From CAZXNF01 sp050741255 (GTDB taxonomy: Bacteria > Pseudomonadota > Gammaproteobacteria > Burkholderiales > SG8-41), in contig JBOIEQ010000006.1 in NCBI GenBank assembly GCA_050741255.1, positions 1 through 61,007 of the forward strand: a stretch of 61,007 bases of DNA, in the 5' to 3' direction. The position numbers were made by a program, and so were the translations under genes. Positions within the stretch are counted from its first letter, which is position 1, and every line of letters starts with the position of its first letter. Of this stretch, positions 51,653 to 61,007 are shown in pieces. Under the pieces are notes generated by a model, which was given only the letters and a program-made list of their open reading frames with translations, did not search any database and was not told where the DNA came from.

Positions 51653-52123
51653 ATGAATATCAATTTCACGCTGGGCATGCAGTTTGTGGCGTTCTTCGCC
51701 TTTATCTGGTTCTCGGCCAAGTTCGTGTGGCCGCCGCTCCTCAAGGCGATCGAAGCGCGCCAGAAGCTGATTGCCGACGGCCTCGCGGCCGGCGAACGCG
51801 GCAAGCAGGATCTCGCCGCGGCCGAGCGCAAGTCCGGCGAGGCGATTGCGGAAGCCCGCGCCCGCGCGCAGGAGATCATCGTGGCGAGCGAAAAGCGCGC
51901 CGCGGAGATCGTCGAGCAGGCCAAGCAGACGGCCAAGGCCGAAGGCGACCGCCTCGTGACCGGTGCCAAGGCCGAGATCGACCAGGAACTGTCGCGCGCG
52001 CGGGAAACCCTGCGCGAACAGGTCGCGACGCTGGTCGTATCGGGCGCCGAGAAGATCCTGCAGCGCGAAGTGGACACCAAAGCCCACGCCGCGCTGCTCG
52101 CGCAACTCAAGCAGCAGTTGTAA
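51653..52123 (+). CDS. atpF: F0F1 ATP synthase subunit b
   Basis: A 156-residue stator stalk. It has one N-terminal membrane helix (FTLGMQFVAFFAFIWFSAKFVWPPLL) and then a long, charged, Ala-rich coiled coil (KAIEARQKLIADGLAAGERGK...). It links subunit a to the delta/alpha cap of F1. Length matches E. coli AtpF. Confidence 0.96.
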   Translation: MNINFTLGMQFVAFFAFIWFSAKFVWPPLLKAIEARQKLIADGLAAGERGKQDLAAAERKSGEAIAEARARAQEIIVASEKRAAEIVEQAKQTAKAEGDRLVTGAKAEIDQELSRARETLREQVATLVVSGAEKILQREVDTKAHAALLAQLKQQL

Positions 52124-52142
52124 CCGGCGCCCTTCGACAGCC

Positions 52143-52679
52143 ATGGCTGAACCGAGCACCATCGCCCGCCCCTACGCCGAGGCCGCTTATCGCCTCGCGG
52201 ATGCGGGCGGCACGCTGGCCGAATGGTCGGCGACGATCGCGAACCTGGCGCAGGTGGCCGGTGACGCGCGCGTGGCCCAGGCCATGCACGACCCGAACAT
52301 GCCCACGGAAAAAGTGGCCGGACTGTTCATCGGCATCCTGTCCGGCAAGCTGACCGGCGACGCGGAAAACTTCGTGCGCGTGCTCGCGGAAAACCGCCGC
52401 CTCGACGTGCTGCCGGAAATCCGCGAACAGTTTGAAGCGCTGAAGAACGCGCGCGAAGGGACGGTCGACGCGGAAATCCATACGGCCTTTCCGCTCGACG
52501 ATGCCCAGCTGGCCGATCTCAAGGCGCGCATCGAGCAGCAGACCAAACGCAAAGTCAAAACCCGCGTGATCGAGGACAAGTCGCTGTTGGGCGGCGTCAA
52601 GGTCACGATCGGCGACAAAGTCATCGACGGATCGGCGCGCGCGCAACTCGCCGCGCTCGCCGCGACCCTCAAGATCTAG
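52143..52679 (+). CDS. atpH: F0F1 ATP synthase subunit delta
   Basis: A 178-residue peripheral stalk cap. The start is MAEPSTIARPYAEAAYRLA, the usual family opening. The C-terminal KTRVIEDKSLLGGVKVTIGDKVIDGSARAQLAALAATL is the delta signature. The start lies 19 bases after atpF; a longer in-frame extension is within that gene and is rejected. Confidence 0.96.
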   Translation: MAEPSTIARPYAEAAYRLADAGGTLAEWSATIANLAQVAGDARVAQAMHDPNMPTEKVAGLFIGILSGKLTGDAENFVRVLAENRRLDVLPEIREQFEALKNAREGTVDAEIHTAFPLDDAQLADLKARIEQQTKRKVKTRVIEDKSLLGGVKVTIGDKVIDGSARAQLAALAATLKI

Positions 52680-52699
52680 CCGCAAGTCCAGGAGCTTTC

Positions 52700-54247
<1,548 letters not shown>

Positions 54248-54259
54248 AGCGCACCCGCC

Positions 54260-55144
54260 ATGCCCGGCACAAAAGAAATCAGGCAGAAAATCCGGAGTGT
54301 TCAGAGCACCCGGAAGATCACCAAGGCGATGGAAATGGTCGCCGCATCCAAGATGCGGAAGGCCCAGGAACGCATGCGTGCGATCCGTCCGTACAGCGAG
54401 AAGATCCGCAACATCGCCCTGCACATCAGCCATGCGAACCCGGAGTACCGCCATCCCTTCCTGGTGGAGCGGGACACGGTCAAGCGCGTCGGCATCATCG
54501 TCATCACCACCGACAAGGGCCTGTGCGGCGCGTTGAACACCAACGTGCTGCGCCTGGTGCTCCAGCAATACAAGGAATGGCAGGCGCAGGGCGAGGAAGT
54601 GGACGTCTGCTGCATCGGCAACAAGGGCTTCGGCTTCATGCAGCGCCTCGGCGCGAACATCGTCTCGCACGTCGTCCAGCTGGGTGACCGCCCGAACATG
54701 GAAAAGCTGATCGGCGCCGTCAAGGTGATGCTCGACGGCTACATCTCCGACCGCTTCGACCGCGTGATGATCGCGGGCAACCGCTTCATCAACACCATGA
54801 AGCAGGAACCCGTCGTGCTGCAGCTGCTGCCGGTGGCCGGCCACGAGCAGCAGGTGGCCGACAGCGGCCAGGGCATGCCGCAGGGGTCGTGGGACTACAT
54901 CTACGAACCCGATGCCAAGGTGGTACTCGACCAGGTGCTCATGCGCTGGATCGAGACCATCATCTACCACGTGGTGGCCGAAAACATGGCCTCCGAGCAA
55001 TCCGCGCGGATGGTGGCCATGAAGGCCGCTACCGACAACGCGGCGACGCTGATCGACGAGCTGACACTGATCTACAACAAGAACCGTCAGGCCGCGATCA
55101 CCAAGGAATTGTCCGAGATCGTCAGCGGCGCGGCGGCGGTTTAA
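54260..55144 (+). CDS. atpG: F0F1 ATP synthase subunit gamma
   Basis: A 294-residue central shaft. It begins MPGTKEIRQKIRSVQSTRKITKAMEMVAASKMRKAQ. The C-terminal helix has SEQSARMVAMKAATDNAATLIDELTLIYNKNRQAAITKELSEIVSGAAA, with both coiled-coil ends complete. It sits 12 bases after atpA. Confidence 0.97.
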   Translation: MPGTKEIRQKIRSVQSTRKITKAMEMVAASKMRKAQERMRAIRPYSEKIRNIALHISHANPEYRHPFLVERDTVKRVGIIVITTDKGLCGALNTNVLRLVLQQYKEWQAQGEEVDVCCIGNKGFGFMQRLGANIVSHVVQLGDRPNMEKLIGAVKVMLDGYISDRFDRVMIAGNRFINTMKQEPVVLQLLPVAGHEQQVADSGQGMPQGSWDYIYEPDAKVVLDQVLMRWIETIIYHVVAENMASEQSARMVAMKAATDNAATLIDELTLIYNKNRQAAITKELSEIVSGAAAV

Positions 55145-55171
55145 CCGAATTTGATCTTCCAGGAAACGACC

Positions 55172-56602
<1,431 letters not shown>

Positions 56603-56614
56603 TCAGCGCGCACC

Positions 56615-57037
56615 ATGGCCGCCACCCTCCACGTCGATATCGTCAGCGCCGAAGAGCAGATCTTCTCCGGCGAGGCGGAGTTCGTCGCGCTCCCCGGTGA
56701 AGCGGGCGAGCTCGGCATCTACCCGCGCCACACGCCGCTCATCACCCGCATCAAACCCGGCGAAGTGCGCATCAAGCCGGTCGGCGGGGGCGAGGAGCAG
56801 CTGATTTTTGTCGCCGGCGGCATCATCGAAGTACAGCCGACGGTGGTGACCGTGCTGGCCGATACCGCGATCCGCGGCAAGGACCTGGACGAAGCCAAGG
56901 CGCTGGACGCGAAGAAGCGCGCCGAAGAAGCCCTGGCCAAGGCCCAGGACAAGGCGGAAATCGCCTCGGTAGAAGCCGAACTGAGTTCGCTGGCCGCCCA
57001 GCTTGCGGCGATCAGCAAGCTGCGGAAAAAGCGCTAA
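56615..57037 (+). CDS. atpC: F0F1 ATP synthase subunit epsilon
   Basis: A 140-residue rotor subunit. The N-terminal beta barrel (LHVDIVSAEEQIFSGEAEFVALPGEAGELGIYPRHTPLITRIKPG) is followed by the inhibitory C-terminal helices (AKALDAKKRAEEALAKAQDK...LRKKR). Last gene of the atp operon. Confidence 0.96.
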   Translation: MAATLHVDIVSAEEQIFSGEAEFVALPGEAGELGIYPRHTPLITRIKPGEVRIKPVGGGEEQLIFVAGGIIEVQPTVVTVLADTAIRGKDLDEAKALDAKKRAEEALAKAQDKAEIASVEAELSSLAAQLAAISKLRKKR

Positions 57038-57041
57038 CGCT

Positions 57042-57117
57042 GCTAACGCCGGACGCCCGATTTTCGATCTGGCGCCTGGTTAGCTTCGCGCGGTCGAACG
57101 GGCGGACTCCGCCGTTC
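57042..57117 (+). terminator. Hairpins following the atp operon
   Basis: Just after the atpC stop, GCTAAC (57042-57047) can pair with GTTAGC (57079-57084) with further imperfect pairing inside. A second hairpin, GAACGGGCGG/CCGCCGTTC with one bulge, spans 57096-57117. Neither has a T-tract. Together they mark the convergent end of atpC and the CaiB-family gene and may limit read-through. Confidence 0.4.
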
Positions 57118-57131
57118 AGCGCGATCAGTCC

Positions 57132-58280
57132 TCAGCTTTTGTAACCGAGGCCGAGCGCCGTCAGTGCGCTGCGATCCGCCGCCGTAAACCCCCAGTTTGT
57201 TAGTGCTTGCTCACCACCTGTGCCGCGTTCTGGTGGGGTGTCGCGGACGCTTCCCGGGGTCCGGGAAAACCGGGGCGCCGGCGCCGGCTGCTCGACCTTG
57301 CCCACTTTGACGTAGGCGCCGCGCGACGTCGCCTGCGGATGCGTGCGGGCTTCGCTGAAATCCAGCACCGGCGCGAAGCAGGCATCCACGCCTTCAAATG
57401 CTGCGCACCATTCGTCGCGGGTTTTGGTCTTGAAGACCGCAGCAAAGCGTGACCGCAGCACAGGCCAGCCCGCCCGATCCTGTTGCGGCGGCAAGGCTTC
57501 CTGCGCGAGCCCCAAGCGTTCCAGCAAGGCCGCGTAGAACTTCGGCTCGTTCGCGCCGATGGCAACAAAGCGCCCATCCCGCGTTTCATAGGTATCGTAG
57601 TACGGCGAACCGCCGTCCAGCCCGTTGCTGCCGCGCGCATCCTGCCAGCGTCCCGCGGCCGTCATGCCGGAAAACATGGTCGCCAGCAGCGACGCCCCGT
57701 CGATCATCGCCGCATCCACCACCTGCCCGCGCCCGGAGCGCTGCGCCTCCAGCAGCGCGCAGACGATGCCGAACCCGAGCAGCATCCCGCCGCCGCCGAA
57801 ATCGCCGACCAGGTTGAGCGGCGGCGTGGGAGGACCGCCCGGCCGGCCGATGGCATTGAGGATGCCCGTCAGCGCGATGTAGTTGATGTCGTGCCCGGCA
57901 CTTTGCGCGAGCGGGCCGTCCTGACCCCAGCCGGTGACGCGCCCGTAGACAAGTTTAGGGTTGCGCGCGAGCAGCACATCGGGCCCGAGGCCCAGCCGTT
58001 CCATGACGCCGGGGCGGAAGCCTTCGATCACCGCGTCGGCCTTTTCCGCCAGGCGAATCGCGGCCTCCGCCGCCTGCGGCGATTTCAGGTCGAGCGTCAC
58101 CGACCGCCGGCCGCGCAGCATGACGTCGAACCAGCGGTCGCGCCCGAAACCCGCGCGCGGATCGCTGGGGCGGTCGACGAGCAGCACGTCCGCGCCCATG
58201 TCGGCGAGCAGCATGCCGCAGAACGGCCCCGGGCCGAGGGCTTCGAACTCGAGGATTTTTAAGCCTTGCAGGGGTCCCAT
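57132..58280 (-). CDS. CaiB/BaiF-family CoA-transferase or alpha-methylacyl-CoA racemase homologue
   Basis: A 382-residue class III CoA-transferase fold. The N-terminal LQGLKILEFEALGPGPFCGMLLADMGADVLLVDRP and FRPGVMERLGLGPDVLLARNPKLVYGRVTGWGQDGP are diagnostic. DINYIALTG and the AAMIDGA region resemble alpha-methylacyl-CoA racemase more than formyl-CoA transferase. The reaction is racemisation of 2-methylacyl-CoA or CoA transfer between acids; sequence cannot decide. It is leftward between atpC and glpD, 34 bases from the divergent glpD start, and is not part of the atp operon. Confidence 0.88.
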   Translation of the reverse strand: MGPLQGLKILEFEALGPGPFCGMLLADMGADVLLVDRPSDPRAGFGRDRWFDVMLRGRRSVTLDLKSPQAAEAAIRLAEKADAVIEGFRPGVMERLGLGPDVLLARNPKLVYGRVTGWGQDGPLAQSAGHDINYIALTGILNAIGRPGGPPTPPLNLVGDFGGGGMLLGFGIVCALLEAQRSGRGQVVDAAMIDGASLLATMFSGMTAAGRWQDARGSNGLDGGSPYYDTYETRDGRFVAIGANEPKFYAALLERLGLAQEALPPQQDRAGWPVLRSRFAAVFKTKTRDEWCAAFEGVDACFAPVLDFSEARTHPQATSRGAYVKVGKVEQPAPAPRFSRTPGSVRDTPPERGTGGEQALTNWGFTAADRSALTALGLGYKS

Positions 58281-58314
58281 GCGCGGGATGATAGCCGCTG
58301 CAGCCCCCTATAGA

Positions 58315-59823
58315 ATGCTCCGCTTGCAAGCAGTCGACCTCCTCGTCATCGGCGGCGGCATCAACGGCGCCGGCATCGCGCGCGACGCGGCGGGGCGCGG
58401 CCTGTCCGTTTTGCTCGTGGAACGGCACGATCTCGCCAGCGCCACGTCCTCCTCGTCGTCCAAGCTGATCCACGGCGGCCTGCGCTACCTCGAGCAGTAC
58501 GAATTCCGCCTGGTGTCCGAGGCGCTCGCCGAGCGCGAGGTGCTGCTCGACATGGCCGCGCACCTCGTGTGGCCGGCCCGCTTCGTCATGCCGCATGTGC
58601 CCGAATTGCGACCGCGCTGGATGATCCGCGCCGGGTTGTTTCTCTACGATCACCTGGCCCGTCTGGCCCGCCTGCCCGGTTCCGCCGCCGTGCGCCTAGA
58701 CCAGCCGCCGCTCAATGCCGGTCTCAAGCCCGAGCTCAAACACGGCTTCATCTATTCCGACTGTCGCGTGGATGACGCGCGGCTCGTGGTCACCAACGCT
58801 ATCGGCGCGCGCGAACTGGGCGCGGTGATTCGCACCCGGACCGAGTGCGTATCGGCGCAACGCATCGAAGGCCGCTGGTCCGCGCGTCTGCGTGATGCCA
58901 ACGGCGGCGAGGAAACCGTGACCGCCCGCGCGATCGTCAACGCCGCGGGGCCGTGGGTGAAGGAAGCGCTCAATGGCCGGCTCGCCCAGCCCAGCGGCGA
59001 CGCCGTGCGGCTGGTCAAGGGCAGCCACGTGGTGTTTCCGCGCCTCTACGCCGGCGACCACGCTTTCATCCTGCAGAACGACGACGGCCGCGTCGTGTTC
59101 ATGATTCCCTATGAGGATGCCTACACCCTGGTCGGCACTACCGACGTGCCCGTGGAGGGCGATCCCGCGCACGCGGCGTGCAGCGTCGAGGAGGCCGCGT
59201 ATCTGTGCCGCGCGGTCAACCGCTATCTCGCGCAGCCGGTCGGCCCGGAGCAGGCGGTCTGGCGCTATGCCGGTGTAAGGCCGCTCTACGACGACGGTTC
59301 CGCCAATCCGTCCGCCGTGACCCGCGACTACACGCTGCGCGTGGATGCGGTGGACGGCGCGGCACCGGTGCTGTCCGTCTTCGGCGGCAAGATCACGACC
59401 TACCGCAAGCTGGCCGAGCATTCGCTGGAAAGGCTCGCACCCTACTTCTCCGGCCTGAAACCGGCGTGGACCGGCCGTACCTCGCTGCCCGGCAGCGACT
59501 TCGCCGGCGCGGACCGCGACACCCAGGCCGGACGCCTGCGCGCGCACTACCCTGCGCTGCCGCACGACGTCCTGCATGGTCTGTTCCGCCGCCACGGCAC
59601 GCGCGCTGCGGCAGTGCTGGGCGATGCGCGCACACCGGCCGATCTCGGTACGAACTTCGGCGCCGGCCTTACCGAACGGGAAGTCGCCTGGTTTGCGGAC
59701 CAGGAATGGGCGACCACCGCGGAAGACGTGCTGTGGCGGCGCACGAAATGCGGACTGCATTTGACATCGGCGCAGCAGGCGGCCGTCGCGGCGTGGTTCG
59801 CCGGCCGCCACAAGGCTGCATGA
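58315..59823 (+). CDS. glpD: Aerobic glycerol-3-phosphate dehydrogenase
   Basis: A 502-residue FAD enzyme oxidising glycerol 3-phosphate to dihydroxyacetone phosphate and feeding quinones at the inner membrane. The N-terminal FAD fold is VDLLVIGGGINGAGIARDAAGRG. SKLIHGGLRYLEQYEFRLVSEALAERE, VNAAGPWV, YTLVGTTDVP and VFGGKITTYRKLAEHSLE are all typical. The ATG at 58315 starts MLRLQAVDLLVIGGG, slightly longer than usual. TAGAAT at 58311-58316 overlaps it and could be a -10 element. If so, translation would have to start downstream, for example at the TTG at 58324. Confidence 0.95.
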   Translation: MLRLQAVDLLVIGGGINGAGIARDAAGRGLSVLLVERHDLASATSSSSSKLIHGGLRYLEQYEFRLVSEALAEREVLLDMAAHLVWPARFVMPHVPELRPRWMIRAGLFLYDHLARLARLPGSAAVRLDQPPLNAGLKPELKHGFIYSDCRVDDARLVVTNAIGARELGAVIRTRTECVSAQRIEGRWSARLRDANGGEETVTARAIVNAAGPWVKEALNGRLAQPSGDAVRLVKGSHVVFPRLYAGDHAFILQNDDGRVVFMIPYEDAYTLVGTTDVPVEGDPAHAACSVEEAAYLCRAVNRYLAQPVGPEQAVWRYAGVRPLYDDGSANPSAVTRDYTLRVDAVDGAAPVLSVFGGKITTYRKLAEHSLERLAPYFSGLKPAWTGRTSLPGSDFAGADRDTQAGRLRAHYPALPHDVLHGLFRRHGTRAAAVLGDARTPADLGTNFGAGLTEREVAWFADQEWATTAEDVLWRRTKCGLHLTSAQQAAVAAWFAGRHKAA

Positions 59824-59835
59824 GATAATTCCGGC

Positions 59836-61007
59836 ATGTCAGGCTCCCTCAATATCGTGATCCTCGCCGCCGGGCGTGGCACGCGCATGCGTTCCGAACA
59901 GCCGAAGGTGCTGCACGCCATCGGCGGGCAGTCCCTACTGGCGCATGTGCTGGCGACCGCCCGCGCACTCAATCCCGCGCGCATCTGCGTCGTGATCGGC
60001 CACGGGGCCGACGCCGTGCGTGCGGCGACCGCGGCGCACGACGTTGCGTTCGCCGTGCAGTCGCCGCAACTGGGGACGGGCCACGCGGTGGCGCAGGCGC
60101 TACCGCATCTCGCCGCGGGCGGCACCACCCTAGTGTTGTACGGTGACGTGCCGCTGGTGTCCGCCGCGACACTGCAAAAGGTGCTGGACGCCCCGGCCAA
60201 GGCGCTGGTGGTGCTGACCACCGTGCTCGAACAGCCCAAGGGCTACGGCCGCATCCTGCGCAATGGCAAGGGCACGGTGACCGCCATCGTTGAGGAAAAG
60301 GATGCCACCGCGCGCCAGCGCGAGGTGCGCGAGGTCAACACCGGCATCCTGCGCATCCCCACGGCCAAATTGTCCGCGTGGCTCGCCAAGATCGGCATTG
60401 ACAACGCACAGCGCGAGTATTACCTGACCGATCTCGTGAAACTGGCGCTGGCCGACCGCGTGCCGGTCGCCGCCGTGGTCGCGGAAGATGCGTGGGAAAC
60501 CCTGGGCGCCAACTGCAAGCGCGACCTCGCGCAACTGGAGCGCCTGCTGCAATGGCGCCGCGCGACCGCGCTGATGGAGGCGGGTGTCACGCTGCTCGAC
60601 CCAATGCGCATCGACATCCGCGGCGAACTCACCTGCGGCACCGACGTTGCCATCGACGTCGGCTGCGTATTCGAAGGCAAGGTCGTGCTGGCCGACGGCG
60701 TCTCCATCGGCCCGAACTGCGTCGTGCGCGACATGAGCATCGGCGCGGAGACGCGCATCGAGGCGTTTTCGCACCTGGATGGCGGGGTGACCGGCGCACG
60801 GTGCCGCATCGGCCCCTATGCGCGCATCCGGCCCGCCACCACGCTGGCGGACGAAGTGCACCTCGGCAACTTCGTCGAGGCCAAGGCCGCCGACATCGGC
60901 CACGGCTCCAAGGCCAACCACCTCGCCTATATCGGTGACACGACGGTGGGCGCGCGGGTCAACATCGGCGCCGGCACCATCACCTGCAACTACGACGGTG
61001 CGAACAA
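59836..61007 (+). CDS. glmU: Bifunctional UDP-GlcNAc pyrophosphorylase / GlcN-1-P acetyltransferase, 3' end outside window
   Basis: About 390 of the expected ~455 residues are visible. The N-terminal uridyltransferase domain has LAAGRGTRMRSEQPKVLH, QLGTGHAVAQALP, LYGDVPLVS, VNTGILRIP and YYLTDLV. The C-terminal left-handed beta-helix acetyltransferase domain has hexapeptide repeats from about residue 250, then KANHLAYIGD and GAGTITCNYDGAN at the window edge. It makes UDP-N-acetylglucosamine for peptidoglycan and lipopolysaccharide. It lies 12 bases after glpD. In many proteobacteria glmU directly follows atpC, so two genes are interposed here. Confidence 0.96.
   Translation, partial: MSGSLNIVILAAGRGTRMRSEQPKVLHAIGGQSLLAHVLATARALNPARICVVIGHGADAVRAATAAHDVAFAVQSPQLGTGHAVAQALPHLAAGGTTLVLYGDVPLVSAATLQKVLDAPAKALVVLTTVLEQPKGYGRILRNGKGTVTAIVEEKDATARQREVREVNTGILRIPTAKLSAWLAKIGIDNAQREYYLTDLVKLALADRVPVAAVVAEDAWETLGANCKRDLAQLERLLQWRRATALMEAGVTLLDPMRIDIRGELTCGTDVAIDVGCVFEGKVVLADGVSIGPNCVVRDMSIGAETRIEAFSHLDGGVTGARCRIGPYARIRPATTLADEVHLGNFVEAKAADIGHGSKANHLAYIGDTTVGARVNIGAGTITCNYDGAN

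Overview
This is a GC-rich chromosomal segment, and the gene content points to a betaproteobacterium. The pointers are Bug-type tripartite tricarboxylate receptors with a TctAB permease, the def-fmt-rsmB-DUF4390-ntrY-ntrX run, LysM-dprA-topB, a tkt-gap-pgk-pyk-fba operon, and the origin block gyrB-dnaN-dnaA / rpmH-rnpA-yidC-mnmE-mnmG-rsmG-parA-parB-atp. I cannot name a genus from sequence alone. No rRNA, tRNA, CRISPR array, prophage or insertion sequence was seen. The longest stretch without a gene is 247 bp (41798-42044).

Left region (1-17.6 kb): an accessory-looking carboxylic-acid catabolism cluster. It holds a biotin carboxylase (cut by the window edge), three biotin-dependent carboxyltransferase subunits, a 73-residue free-standing biotin carrier protein, a GntR/FCD regulator, an enoyl-CoA hydratase homologue, an acyl-CoA dehydrogenase and a muconate-lactonizing-type enolase. 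It also has a two-subunit aconitase X, two periplasmic Bug solute receptors, one TctA/TctB permease pair and two unrecognised proteins. Together they look like uptake of a carboxylate, CoA-level oxidation and hydration, and biotin-dependent (de)carboxylation. The substrate cannot be read from the sequence. This is the part most likely to hold an undescribed pathway.

Middle region (17.7-36.7 kb): a leftward central-carbon operon (tkt, gap, pgk, pyk, then class I fba), a leftward operon def-fmt-rsmB-DUF4390-ntrY-ntrX with tightly packed or overlapping genes, and a rightward LysM protein-dprA-topB set. NtrX has lost its ATPase motifs. TopB carries lysine/alanine-rich tails.

Origin region (36.7-50 kb): gyrB, dnaN and dnaA read leftward, and rpmH through parB read rightward. 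The dnaA-dnaN spacer has two perfect DnaA boxes flanking degenerate ones, beside an AT-rich tract, and is the best candidate for oriC. Two near-consensus parS sites lie between mnmE and mnmG, upstream of parAB. yidD is missing from its usual place between rnpA and yidC.

Right region (50-61 kb): the full F1Fo ATP synthase operon atpIBEFHAGDC, then a leftward CaiB/BaiF CoA-transferase, glpD, and the first ~390 codons of glmU, which runs off the window.
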